From positions 103,501 to 167,500 of the forward strand of contig JABMCL010003121.1 in assembly GCA_018857735.1 (NCBI GenBank): a stretch of DNA of 64,000 nucleotides. Reading direction: 5' to 3'. Below are positions 1-13,900 of this stretch, in pieces (within the stretch, counting starts at the first letter, position 1; each line of letters opens with the position of its first letter). The notes below the pieces were generated by a model. It ran no database searches. It was given only the letters and a program-made list of their open reading frames with translations, and was not told the DNA's origin. The stretch comes from Alviniconcha marisindica. Lineage: Eukaryota > Mollusca > Gastropoda > Provannidae. Position numbers and translations under genes: made by a program.

Positions 1-100
1 TATCCACCAAAGTGGTGTACATACGGTGCTGGCATGGCTGGTGCCACATGAAACTGTTGCCGTCTTGGCACGTTCTTCTGTAGTGTTATTCTGTAGTGTT
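1..100 (-). mobile_element. SINE fragment, gastropod tRNA-SINE family 1
   Basis: Closely matches the reverse complement of 45210-45310 inside the SINE at 44.9-45.4 kb (shared blocks such as gctggcatggctggtgccac). The window edge truncates it. Confidence 0.8.
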
Positions 101-263
101 GTTCAGGGAAGAAAGAACTCTTCCGTTTCCACAAACATTGGTAGTCAGCTGACACAGCTGCTTGCAGGAATTGCACTATTTGCATAATTAATAATTAGGT
201 CAAGATGTATACCTGTTTTTGATCTCTACCATTGTTTGATGCCGTCTGTTTTTTGCTGCACAG

Positions 264-537
264 GATCACTCTGACCGAGCCATCACCGTTCTGTCCAGAC
301 GCGTTCGCCTGGATTGCGCCATTCAGACGGGTGCTGAGGCGTTGCTGAAGGTTGACGTCATGCTGTCGGAACTGACCATGTCGCTGGCCCAGCAAGAACA
401 GATGTGGAACTCTGTGGAAACCTTGCTGGAGTTCATTTTCCCCTCAGGGCTTTTAACCTACAACATGTCCTCCGTGCTTGGCTTCTGTCTGAGATGTTGC
501 GAGGAAGAGTCCGTCGAATAAGGGAGTTCACATGCAG
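264..537 (+). CDS. Exon of gene 1 (first in window), with a probable frameshift
   Basis: An acceptor (ttgctgcacag) ends at 263. Frame 0 reads [18 protein letters not shown] and on through [16 protein letters not shown], then meets TAA at 518. From about 440 the +2 frame is a better coding sequence ([20 protein letters not shown], then [14 protein letters not shown]) and reaches a good donor, CAG|GTCAGA, at 538. A single-base indel near the T/C run at 435-447 would join the two. It could be a consensus error or a real mutation. The phase at 537 does not fit the exon at 4746 directly, so either an exon is missing between them or the frameshift alters the phase. Confidence 0.6.
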
Positions 538-3500
538 GTCAGAGTTGGGTTGTTGATGCTGTCTTTTCCTCAGCTTCTTCTTGGGTGTGTGTGTTTGTGT
601 TTGTGCATGGGGGTGTGCGAGTGAACATGCGTGCATGCATGCATGTTTGTGTGTGTGTTTGTGTGTGTGTGTGAGCATGCATGTGTGCGCTTGTGTATGT
701 GTGTTTGTGTGTTTCTCAGTGGTGGGTGGGTGTGCGTGCGTGCATGCGTGTGTGTGTGTCTGCATGTGTCTGCACATGTCTATATGTGTGCAGAAGTTCA
801 GCCATTGGTTTCATCTTGCTGATCAAATAATTATAGGCTGGAACCCTCTGGACACTTGGTGTTTGACAGGTATTATGTAAAGAGATGTTCACAGGTGCAG
901 AGATACCTGCAGTACCTGTGGGACAACCAGGTCATGTGGGCAAAGGGAAGTCCCCCAGTGGGTTCAGAACCTGATGTGTAGAGGTGTTGACAGGTGCAGA
1001 GATACCTGCAGTACCTGTGGGACACCCAGGTCATGTGGGCAAGGGGAAGTCCCCCAGTGGGTTCAGAACCTGATGTGTAGAGGTGTTGACAGGTGCAGAG
1101 ATACCTGCTGTACCTGTGGGACAACCCAGGTCGTGTAGGCAAGTGTTCGGTACCTGATGTGTGGAGGTGTTCACAGGTGCAGAGACACCTGCAGTACCTG
1201 TGGGACAACCCAGGTCATGTGGGCAAGGGGAAGTCCCCCAGTGTGTTCAGAACCTGATGTGTAGAGGTGTTGACAGGTGCAGAGATACCTGCTTACTGTG
1301 GGACAACCTAGGCAAGGTGCTGGGAAGGTGTTTGAGTACCTGCATTGCCCTGTAGAAGGTCGATTTGACAGGTCAGAGATACCTGCAGGGACCTGTGGGA
1401 GGGAAGTCCCCAGGTCAGTGTGGGCAAGGCGGAACCTCGGACCAAGTTGTGGGTTTCGACAGGAGCGGTGCAAGTCCACTGTAAACGGGTTGTGTGGCGT
1501 CTTACCTGGTGGCCCTCTTCAAACCCCCTGGTCACCTATTTAAGGTGCAACAAGTACCTGGACCTTAAGTTTCTTCGGGGGGGGGGGGGGGCGAGCCTTG
1601 AAACCCTCGAATGCGTCTAGTCTGGGTGAAGTTATCTACCTCTTTGAGACCATTTAAGTGTAGTCAGCCATTACAAACGGGGAATGTTGCATTGTGATTC
1701 GTGGCTGCAGCTGTGGGGGTGTGAGACTGAGATCAGCCAATGATGGTGGGCAGGTTAAATGACAACTGTGTGTGGGTGTGTGTGACTGTGCTGATGTGAA
1801 TGTAGGGTGCAGCTGTGTGTGGCTGAGTGAGTTTGTGTGTGACTCTGTGTGTGTGTGTGTGTGTGACTGGGTGTGTGTGTGTGTGTGTGCAGCTCTTTCT
1901 CTTGCTCCCTCTCCCTCTCTTCCTCTCCTTCTCTTCCTCTCTTCTCTCTCTCTCCCTTTCTTCCCCTTGCTCCCCGTCTTTCTCCCCCCATCTCCCTCTC
2001 TACATTGGCAGGAGCTGCCACAATTATCATTTTTGTCTCGACAAATGCACGTTTGCCACTGACAAAACATGCTTTTGTTGCGACAAAAGTATGCTTGCCA
2101 CAACAAACTTTTGACACGACAAAATTATGTTTGTCGCGACAAAATTATGTTTGTCACAACAAAATCTTGTTGTCAAACAAAACTTTTGTCTGACAAATAT
2201 TCTTCCGACAAACGTGTTTGTCATGACAAACGTTTTGTGCAACAAGCATACTTTTGTCATGACTCAAAAGACATGTTCTGTCACAACAAACATGTGTTTG
2301 TTTTGACAAAAGTAAGCTTGTTGTGACAAAAGTTTTGTCGTGACAGAAATATGTTTGTCACAACAACAGTTTTGTCATGACAAGCATACTTTTGTCGCAA
2401 CAACAATAATAATAATAATGGAAATTTGTAAAGCACATACCCTGCGGCTCAAAGCGCTGAACAAGCATACACACATTATGTACATCGAGATGGAAAATGT
2501 TACCAAAAGATTATTTTTTTTTATATTGACAGGTGTTCAAGCATAATTATGCAAAAGATGCACACACACACACACACACGTGCACGCACACACACACAAC
2601 AGACATATTTTGTCACGACAAACATGGAATTTTTTCCAGTCTGGAATTTTTGTCATGAGCTTTGAGGATCCGCTAGAGCTCATAGTGTAGAAACTGTTAC
2701 ATTCTTGTCAAACCGTGTTGCCAACAGTTTGATGGTGAAAATAATAGTAAGGAAGATTTCTGGAGTGTCGGGCCTTGTTCAGGCGTCAAGCACTTCACAT
2801 AGCACCAGGACAAGATGCAATGATGGTTACAACTACAAAACACTTGAAGTTTAACAGAAGAGTATGGTCAAAAACAGAGATGGTTATCTTGTGTCTGTTA
2901 CAGTCATGGTAGGAAACAGACACGCTTGCCTTGTGGTTGTTACAGTCATGGTCAGAAATGGACACACTTGTGGTTGTTACAGTCATGGTCAGAAACGGAC
3001 ACACTTGTGGTTATTACAGTCATGGTCAAAAACAGACACGCTTGCCTTGTGGTTGTTACAGTCATGGTCAGAAACAGACACTTACAGTTGCCTTGTGGTT
3101 GTTACAGTCATGGTCAGAAACAGACACACTTGTGGTTGTTACAGTCATGGTCAGAAACAAACACACTTATGGTTATTACAGTCATGGTCAGAAACAGACA
3201 CACTTAGGTTGTTACAGTCATGGTAAGAAACAGACACACTTGTGGTTGTTACAGTCATGGTCAAAAACAGACACACTTGCCTTGTGGTTGTTACAGTCAT
3301 GGTCAGAAACAGACACACCTTGTGGTTGTTACAGTCATGGTCAGAAACAGACACACTTGTGGTTGTTACAGTCATGGTCAGAAACAGACACACTTGTGGC
3401 TGTTACAGTTATGGTCAGAAACAGACACACTTGCCTTGTGGGTTGTTACAGTCATGGTCAGAAACAGACACACTCCCTTTTGGTTGTTACAGTCATGGTC

Positions 3501-4431
3501 AGAAACAGACACACTTGCCTTGTGGTTGTTACAGTCATGGTCAGAAACAGACACACTTGCCTTGTGGTTGTTACAGTCATGGTCAGAAACAGACACACTT
3601 GCCTTGTGGTTGTTACAGTCATGGTCAGAAACAGACACACTTGTGGTTGTTACAGTCATGGTCAGAAACAGCCCACACCTTGTGGTTGTTACAGTCATGG
3701 TCAGAAACAGACACACTTGTGGTTGTTACAGTCATGGTCAGAAACAGACACCCTTGTGGTTGTTACAGTCATGGTCAGAAAGACACACTTGTGGTTGTTA
3801 CAGTCATGGTCAGAAACTGACACACTTGTGGTTGTTACAGTCATGGTCAGAAACAGACACACTTGTGGTTGTTACAGTCATGGTCAGAAACAGACACACT
3901 TGCCTTGTGGTTGTTACAGTCATGGTCAGAAACAGACACACTTGTGGTTGTTACAGTCATGGTCAGAAACAGACACACACACTTGTGGTTGTTACAGTCA
4001 TGGCTGTTACAACAGCAACCGGATTCAAAACAAAATAGCTGTTGTCTGCTTCCGCATTGTCTCTGGTACAGCTCCTCCATACCTCTCGGAATTGCTTCAT
4101 CTCTACTCTCCTCGCTGTCTTTGCTAAGCCTCTGATATTCAGATCTTCCTGTGTTCCGACAATGGGCAGGATGACCCTGGGGGAGAGATGCTTAAATTCA
4201 GTACGTTGCACTGGTGATCTGGAACTCTCTTCCTCTATCAGGCAATCCTTTTCAGTCTCTTCTTCGAAGTCCAAGCTGAAAATCTATCTGTTCTCTTTTG
4301 CATACTGACTTGTGCTCTTTCTTCTCTTTCTGACAACCCATCACTAGTAATGCATGTATTTGTAGTGTGTATGTGTGTGCGTGTGTGTGTGTGTGTGTAT
4401 ATGTTTGGATCAAGGTGTATGTGTGTGTGTA

Positions 4432-4462
<31 letters not shown>

Positions 4463-4903
4463 TTGGATCAGGGTGTGTGTGTGTGTGTAATCAAATGCAC
4501 ATATTTGTAGGTTTTTGTACACCCCCCCCCCCACACACACACACACACCACCCTTACGAGATGGGTCACCACAGATCTATTTATTGTTATCATGGTTAAA
4601 AGCAGACCCACTTGTGACTGTGACATCAGAGACTGTTACACTAAGCACGTTAAACTTGTGTGCTGCCTTGATGAAGACGACGACCAAAATAGACAGGCCT
4701 GTGATGTTGACCTTTGGTCTTGACCTGTGGCCTTGACCTGGACAGGTGGATGACATGTGTCGAGAGCTGGAGCTGCATTTGGCGAAGAAACGGCCAGAGT
4801 GGATAACAAAGCGTCACAAGTACGCCGTGGCCATTTCTGGGCCGGTGGTCATCACGCTGGCTCGTAGACACCTGGACGCTCTGGAGTACCTGCAGGTAGT
4901 TTG

Positions 4904-4981
<78 letters not shown>

Positions 4982-7900
4982 CATGCATGTGTGTGTGTGT
5001 GTGTGTAGGTTTGGATCAGGGTGTATGTGTGGGGGTTTATGTCAGGCTGTGTGTATGTGTGTGTGTGTGTGTAGGTTTGGATCAGGGTGTGTGTGTGTGT
5101 GGGGGGTTTATGTCAGGGTGTATGTGTGTGTGTTTGGATCGGGGTGTGTATATGTGTGTGTGTGTGCGTGCGTGCATGCATGTGTGTGTGTTTGGATCAG
5201 GGTGTGTTTGTAGGTTTGCATCAGGGTGTGTGTCTCTGTGCCCATGTGTGTGTGTGAGAGAGAGATCTTAATGAGCTGTGTTGAATGGGATAAAACCAGC
5301 GAGGGATTTTCGTTAACTTTGCTGAATGGGGTGAAGACATGTATTAATTCAGCAGTGCTGATTGGGATGGAAGGCTGTTAACTGGGAGGGAAGGCTGTTA
5401 ACTGGGAGGGAAGGCTATTAACTGGGATGGAATGCTTTTAACTGGGATGGAAACCCATTAACTGGGATGGAATGCTGTTAACTGGGATGGAAACCCATTA
5501 ACTGGGAGGGAAGGCTGTTAACTGGGAGGGAAGGCGGTTAACTGGGAGGGAAGGCGGTTAACTGGGAGGGAAAGCTGTTAACTGGGATGGAAACCCATTA
5601 ACTGGGAGGGAAGGCTGTTAACTGGGATGGAAGGATGTTAACTGGGATGGAATGCTGTTAACTGGGATGGAAACCCATTAACTGGGAGGGAAGGCTGTTA
5701 ACTGGGATGGAAGGCTGTTAACTGGGATGGAAACCTCTTAACTGGGATGGGATGGAAGGCTGTTAACTGGGATGGAACCTGTCAACTGGGATGGAAGGCT
5801 GTTAACTGGGATGGAAAGGCCGTTAACTGGGAGGGAAGCTTAACTGGGAGGGAAGGCTGTTAACTGGGATGGAAAGCTGTTAACTGGGATGGGTGGAATT
5901 AACTGGGAGGCAAGGCTGTTAACTGGGATGGAAGGGTGTAATGACTGATGGAAACCCCCTTCAGGAAATGTTCATAAACCCGACTGGGATGGAAGGCTGT
6001 TAACTGGGATGGAAAAACTTACCATGGTTCCAAACAGGGATGGGATGGAAGCTGTTAACTGGGATGGAACCTGTCAACTGGGATGGAAGGATGTTAACTG
6101 GGATGGAAGGCTGTTAACTGAGATGCAAAGCTGTTAACTGGGATGCAAAGCTGTTGGAATTCACTACCAACTGTGCTGATTTGCTCAGAATCCTGTTGGA
6201 TTTTGATCAGCTGTAGTGACTATAGTTGAAATGCCTTCCCCATTCCAGCAAATAGTTCATAAATCCACTGGATTGAAGTGAAGGTGTAAAATAAGGCGGG
6301 AAATGGAAAAAACATTGCCACCCCATAGTCAAGTTACCAAACAAGTGGATTGCTTGGATTAACGCTTATACGCTTTATCCTCTGAGTGCATGTGTGTGCA
6401 TGTAATCCTGTGAGAATGTGGGTGTTGGATTATGCTTTGGATGAATATGCATTTATGTTTATTAATGTGTTATTAAGTCAAAGTTATTTTCTCTGTGAAG
6501 TGTTCCATACTTTCGTTTAATCACTGGTAAGTTGTGAAGCACTTTGAGTCAGTCAATGTACCCTATAAATCCCATTTTTTTTAGTATTATTGCACATGCA
6601 CAGTCATGGACGACTTAATCTCTGGGCAATGTATTCAGCTACTAGGCTTTATGTCATGCAGGAAGGGTTGTCTTAATTTTGGTTAAGATAATAAATATAA
6701 TGATGTTAAATAAATGACCAAAAAAACACAAAACAAACTGAAAACCCATTCTGTTTTGCTCTCTCTGTCTCTCTTCTTTCTTCAGCAAAACAACTTTGAT
6801 CCATTTGAGGCGCTGATCAAGTTCACCAAGTATGTGAAACTTCTGTGGGACCGTGGCGAGGTCGGCTTGATGCCCGACCTGCGCATCTTTCTCTTCTGGC
6901 TGGAGCTGTTTGTGACCCTTGCCCTCTGTGTGTCCGCCAAGATCAGGGGGTCAGCAGGCTTGCTACATGTTCTTTTCTTTTGTGTGTCTTGATTAGTTGT
7001 GTTGAATGGGTGGAAACCAGTCAGAGATATTGACTAGCTATGTTGAATGGGGTGGAAACCGGTCAGACATATTGACTAGCTGTGTTGAATGGGGTGGAAA
7101 CCAGTCAGACATATTGACTAGCTGTGTTGAATGGGGTGAAAACCAGTCAGACATATTCACTAGCTGTGTTGAAGGGGGTGGAAACCGGTCAGACATACTG
7201 ACTAGCTGTGTTGAATGGGGTGGAAACCGGTCAGACATATTGACTAGCTGTGTTGAATGGGGTGGAAACCGGTCACAGACCTTGACTAGTTGTGTTGAAT
7301 TGGGTGGAATCCGGTCACAGACCTGGACTGGTTGTGTTGAATGGGGTGGAAACCGGTCACAGACCTTGACTAGTTGTTGAATGGGGTGGAAACCGGTCAC
7401 ATATCTTGACCAGCTGTGTTGAAGGGGGTGGAAACCAGTCAGAGATATTGACTAGCTGTGTTGAATGGGGTGGAAACCGGTCACAGACCTTGACTAGCTG
7501 TGTTGAATGGGGTGGAAACCGGTCACAGACCTTGACTAGTTGTGTTGAATGGGGTGGAAACCGGTCAGACATATTGACTAGCTGTATTGAATGGGGTGGA
7601 AACCAGTCACAGACCTTGACTAGCTGTGTTGAATGGGGTGGAAACCGGTCACAGATCTTTACTAGCTGTGTTGAATGGGGTGGAAACCTGTTGTGTTGTT
7701 TTTAATGTCTGCTACACCAGTAGTAATGTGAAACACAGTCAGATATTGATGCTGTAAAGGCATGGAAACCAGCAGCAGACTGATTGAACACTTGTTGAAG
7801 GGGGTGGAAACCAGTCAGACATATTGACTAGCTGTATTGAATGGGGTGGAAACCAGTCACAGACCTTGACCAGCTGTGTTGAATGGGGTGGAAACCAGTC

Positions 7901-10900
7901 AGACATATTGACTAGCTGTATTGAATGGGGTGGAAACCAGTCACAGACCTTGACCAGCTGTGTTGAAGGGGGTGGAAACCAGTCAGAGGTATTGACTAGC
8001 TGTGTTGAATGGGGTGGAAACCGGTCACAGACCTTGACCAGCTGTGTTGAATGGGGTGGAAACCAGTCAGAGGTGTTGACTAGCTGTGTTGAATAGGGTG
8101 GAAACCGGTCACAGATCTTGACTAGCTGTGTTGAATGGGGTGGAAACCAGTCAGAGATATTGAGATATTGACTAGCTGTGTTGAATGGGGTGGAGACCTC
8201 TTGTGTTGTTTTAATGTCTGTTACACCAGTAGTCAATATACAACACATTATATATATGCGAAAGGCAGACATTACAGCAGAAGACTGATTCCGAACACTT
8301 GTTTGATATGGCCCACCCTCAGTGGTATTTGCTGGTACACAACTTTGGAGAATGACCCATATATATCCATCCCGTGCTCTAATACAAGCACGTGACAGTT
8401 TGAAGGATTCAGAGTTAAGTAGGAGAAGAGAAGGAAGAAAGAAGAAAACACAATGATGGACACTTACTTAGGCATGCCTAACCAGGGATAACCGTAAGTC
8501 CTTTTTTTTATGTATATATTTTATATTTTATATAATGTATACAGACTGGTAAATCCTGTTCCGGTGATGTTTTCTGTAATGGCCTGTTGCTGTTGTCGAC
8601 CCCAAAGGGAGGCCGGGGATGTCTGATGTCCCCCTCCTGTCTGGAATCTCAGGGCTGTCATTTGGTTCCCCTTTCCTATCTCCTCTCTTGTTTTTTCTGC
8701 CTAGTCCTCTTGCTTTTTCTGTCTTGTCATTTTTCTGCTAATGGTCCATTCTCCTGCCTTTTTTCCAGAAAAATGTTTTTCGTTAAGGGTTAGGCTTTTT
8801 TGTATGGCTCTTGTTGAGCAGCTAGGAGATGATATTTGGTCGGTGCTATGTGCAGCTTGCGGCCATATGGCACTGGTATTTGCCATTATGCATTTATATT
8901 TAAAAAAAAAAATTGTATCAGTCCATTCCTTTATTTATATTTTTCTTTAACCTGGTATTGATAAATTAGATGGAATGGTCGACGATACCGGCATGTCCTT
9001 GCCTTATGTGCTCTTTTAGCAGGAGTAATATTGAAGGGACTAACTCTTTGAATTTTTTTATCTAATGTTTGTGTATGTATATTTTATGTTTGTGGAATGA
9101 TTGGCTTTGTAGATTGACTTGACGGAGGGTTGATATATATGTGAGAAGAGTTTAGCAATGTGTATTTGCTTATGACCTGAGTTTGACTGTCCTGAGGTGA
9201 CCCTGTGTGGTTGACAGGACATTAAAATCAAATTACTACTACTACTGCTGTTGTTATCGATGTGCTCCCCATGTGTGCTGAAGCTTTTGATGTTTCGTTT
9301 TCAGGAATGAAAACAAAATGAACACTCTCTGCTGTAAATGTATCGTGCACGCTGCTCAGTCTTAGCTCTGTGACTGTCGTCAGCTTTACATTCCCTCCCA
9401 TATTCTCCGCTCTGCTTCTGATACCATTGGCCTCTAGATTCCTTGTACCCAACTTTCCACCGTCGGTTCCTGCACCTTTTTCGTCTTCAGCCCATCTGCA
9501 TGCAATGATCTCCCCTTTCCTCTCCAAAAGAAACCCTCCATGAACTCATTGAAATCTAACCTGAAGACATTTTATTTCTGAAACAGTAAGCCAGCCACGT
9601 TTTCCATTCTGTACTGCTATCTTCACCAGAAGTCCATCTTTATTTTAGGCTGTAAATTAGTTGTAAATTGTGTATAACGTATTATCTATATACTGGTGTG
9701 TGTGGGTGCCTGTGTGTGCATGTCTTTTCTGGACAGGATTTTGTGCTGTAGAAATACTTAAATTATTTGGCAATATTGTGAACGGCATGTTGCTGTTACC
9801 AACATGCTGCCTATGTGTGCTGAAACTGTTGACATTTTGTTTTCAGGAACGGCATGTTGCTGCTACCGATGTGCTACACACGTGTGCTGAAGCTGTTCAA
9901 CCTGACGCTGCCCCATGCTCAGAAAGGAGACCTGATGCAGCTGCTGGAAAACTACAAGCCGAGCCGATCCCAGTCGCTGCATCTGCTTCACCAGAGGATC
10001 GAGGTGGGCACTGACACCGGGGTAGGCTGGGTCCGTGTGATGGGGTGTTCACAGGGTAGGCTGGGTCCATGTGATGGGGTGTTCACAGGGTAGGCTGGGT
10101 CCATGTGATGGGGTGGTCACAGGGTAGGCTGGGTCCATGTCGTGGGGTGTTCACAGGGTAGAGCTGGGTCCATGTGATGGGGTGTTCACAGGGTAGGCTG
10201 GGTCCATGTGATGGGGTGTTCACAGGGTAGGCTGGGTCCATGTGATGGGGTGTTCACAGGGTAGGCTGGGTCCATGTGATGGGGTGTTCACAGGGTAGGC
10301 TGGGTCCATGTATGGGGTGTTCACAGGGTAGGCTGGGTCCATGTGATGGGGTGTTCACAGGGTAGGCTGGGTCCATGTATGGGGTGTTCACAGGGTAGGC
10401 TGGGTCCATGTATGGGGTGTTCACAGGGTAGGCTGGGTCCATGCTATTGGATGTTCACAGAGTAGGCTGGGTCCATGTCATGGGGTGTTCACAAGGTAGG
10501 CTGGGTCCATGTGATGGGGTGTTTACAGGGTAGGCTGGGTCCATGTATGGGGTGTTCACAGGGTAGGCTGGGTCCATGTATGGGGTGTTTACAGGGTAGG
10601 CTGGGTCCATGTATGGGGTGTTCACAGGGTAGGCTGGGTCCATGTCATGGGGTGTTCACAGGGTAGGCTGGGTCCATGTTGGGGTGTTCACAGGGTAGGC
10701 TGGGTCCATGTCATGGGGTGTTCACAGGGTAGGCTGGGTCCATGTGATGGGGTGTTCACAGGGTAGGCTGGGTCCATGTGATGGGGTGTTCACAGGGTAG
10801 GCTGGGTCCATGTGATGGGGTGTTCACAGGGTAGGCTGGGTCCATGTGCATGGGGTGTTCACAGGGTAGGCTGGGTCCATGTGATGGGGTGTTCACAGGG

Positions 10901-13900
10901 TAGGCTGGGTCCATGTGATGGGGTGTTCACAGGGTAGGCTGTGTCATGGGGTGTTCACAGGGTAGGCTGGGTCCATGTGATGGGGTGTTCACAGGGTAGG
11001 TTGGGTCCATGTGATGGGATGTTCTCAGGGTGTGAGGCCTATGCGTAACACATGAGTGTGCATGTTGACTTTACCATCCCTGGTCCTGAGGTGACCCTGG
11101 GTGGCTGATGGAATGTTAAAGTCCAAGAACTGTCTAAGCTTCCCAGAGGGGAGTGGGGGCAGGGGGTGGGTGGGGGTGGGAGGGAGAGGATGGAAAAAAT
11201 TCTCAAGTTCTACAGGACCTGACACTTACCCTTCCTGATGTTTAAATAGAGATATTGTAGATGATATTCAGTCGGTGTGTGTGTGATGGGGGGGCAGCAT
11301 TCTGCTTTTCAACGTATCTGATGTGTGTGTGGTGTGCGTGTGTGTGTGGGGGTGGTGGTGATGGTGTGTGTGTGTATGTATGTGTGTGTATGGTGTGTGG
11401 TGTGTGTGTGCGTGTGTGGGGTATGTGTGACGGTGTGTGTGTGTGCGTGTGTGTGTGTGTGTGCGTGCGCATGCGTGTGTGCCCTTCTGTGTGCATGCAT
11501 GCGTGTGTTGTGTGTGTGTGTGTGTGTGTGTCTGCGTGCATGCGTGCGTGCCCTTGTGTGTGCGTGCATGCGTGTGTGTGTGTGTGCAGACCCTGGCCTC
11601 CATTCTGTGTGGTGGGAGGTTGTCGTCATCCAGGTTCTGCTTGCTGACCCACCTGGCCCACCTGGACAAGAGGAAGTCCACCACGCACCTGCTGACTGAG
11701 CGCACCCTCATTCTGGCCCTGACCTTGCTTATGAACGTGGAGCAGAACAACGTGCCTGATGTCTGTGAGATCTTCATCCTACGATGTGTGCACAAAATCA
11801 ACGAGAGCAAGGTGAGTGACTGTGTGCTTCTTTGTTAATGTGTTGTGTGTGTGTGTGTGCATGTGGTTTTTTTTTGGGGGGGAGGGGGTCTTTGTGGGAT
11901 GGGGGTGTACTTGTGTATGCGTGTGTTTCTGTGTTGGTACGTTTGTATGTCTGTATGCTATTGTGTGTCAGTGTGTTTATGTGCCACTGTATGTGTGTAC
12001 GGCCTTTGTATACCATTGTCATTGTTGTGTGTGTGCGTGGCTGACTAACTGGCTTGTAACTCAGTAACCTGTGTGTAACCCTGTAACCTGTATGTAACCC
12101 TGTAACCTGTATGTAACCCGTATGTAACCCTGTAACCTGTTTGTAACCATGTAAACTGTGTGTAAACCTGTAACATGTGCTGTGTATAACCATGTAAGTT
12201 GTGCACAGTCCTGTAACATGTTTGTAACCATGCAGCATGTGTAACCTTGTAACCTGTGTGTAACTCTGTAACATGTGGATAACCCTGTAACCTGTGCTGT
12301 TTAACCCTATAACCTGTGCTGTGTAACGATGTAACCTGTGCTGTGTAACCTTGTAACATGTGTGTAACCTGCGTGTGTGTGTGCATGTGCAGATGCAGGA
12401 TATGCCACCACGCCTGGCGATGCTGATCGACCAGGTGCAGCGCTCCATGTCCTATCAGCACATTTATGAGGCTCTGAGCATTGCACTGGGTGAAATGAGC
12501 GACCGCGCGCAGTTTTACCAGTGGCGTTGGAACAAGCGGGAAAGGGACGGCTTGATGCCAGTGGGCTTGGCCAACGTGCGCGCAGGCGGACCATTCCGGC
12601 GTTTCCGACCAGACGGCCACATGCAGGGCATGGCCGGCTATGGAGAAGAAGTGGTTGGAGGCTTTGATGAGATTGACGAGGAGATTGATGATGGTCCAGA
12701 GAGCGGAGAGGTGGAAGAGGTAAATATTCTGGGGTTGGTGAGATGGATGTTCCAGTGAGCAGAGATTTAGATAAATACATCAGGAGGGTTTGGTGAGATG
12801 GATGTTCCAGTGAGCAGAGATGGAAGAGATAAATACATCAGGGGGGGTTTGGGTGAGATGGATGTTCCAGTGAGCAGAGAGGAAAAAAAATCATCGGGGG
12901 GTTTTGGTGAGATTGATGATGACCCCTGGGGGTAAAAAGATTTTTGGTGTGTTGAAGCCCAAAATGTTTTTTTTTTTGTTAACACCACCTGGAATGTGGC
13001 TGGTTTTTTGGTTTTGACTGCACCTGATGGGCGGGTTTTTTGTGTTGACAGCACCTGATGTGGCTTTTTGTTTGTGTTATTCCCCCCAAATGTGGCGGGT
13101 TTTGTGTTGACAGCACCTGATGTGGCTGGTTGTTTGTGTTGACTGCACCTGATGGGGCGGGTTTGTTTTGTTTGACTGCCCAATTTGGCTGGTTTTTTGG
13201 TTTGCGGCACCTGATGTGGCTGGGTTGTTTGTGTTGACGGCACCTGGTGGTTTGGTTTTTTGTTTGACGCACCTGATGTGGCTGGTTTTTTTGTGTTGAC
13301 TGCACCTGATGTGGCTGGTTGTGTTGACACCCACCGGGAGGGTGGGCGGTTGTGTTTTGACAGCCCTGAGGGTGGCTGGTTGTGTTGCCCAGCACCTATG
13401 TCGGGTTTGTGTTGACAGGATGTGGTTGGTTGTGTTGACAGCACCTGATGTGGCTGGTTTTTGGGGGACTGCACCTGATGTGGCTGGTTGTGTGTGTTGA
13501 CTGCACCTGATGTGGCTGGTTGTTTGGGGGTGATGTGGCTGGTTTGTGTTTTGGGCTGCACCGGGATGTGGCTGGTTGTTTGTGTTGACTGCACCTGATG
13601 TGTGGTTTTTTTGTGTTGGCGGCACCTGATGTGTGTGTTTTTTGTGTTGACAGCCCCCGGGTTTGTTTTTCCATTGTTAAAAGCCCCCAATGTGGGGTTT
13701 TTTGTGTTGACGGCCCCCCCAAGTGTGTGTTTCATGTGTTTGGCAGCACCTGATGTTGGTTTTTTTTGTTGACGGACCTGATGTGTGTTTTTCCATGTGT
13801 TGACGGCCCCCTGATGGTTTTTTGTGTTTTGGGAACAGCACCTGATGTGTGTGTTTCATGTGTTGACAGCACCTGATGGGGTTTTTTGTTTGACGCCCCG

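Noticed and set aside
889..1000. Micro-exon [12 protein letters not shown] inside the 98-bp repeat
   Set aside because: Acceptor- and donor-like ends are present in several copies and the phase into the 4746 exon cannot be settled; kept only as a possibility within the repeat entry.
2931..4127. 398-codon plus-strand open frame with repeated [19 protein letters not shown] peptide
   Set aside because: It is the 37-bp minisatellite read through; all three frames are open with the same peptides in rotation, which only shows the unit lacks stops.
11268..11838. Cys/Val- or His/Thr-rich open frames around TG tracts
   Set aside because: They are TG/CA microsatellite translations; only 11590-11811 is coding in character.
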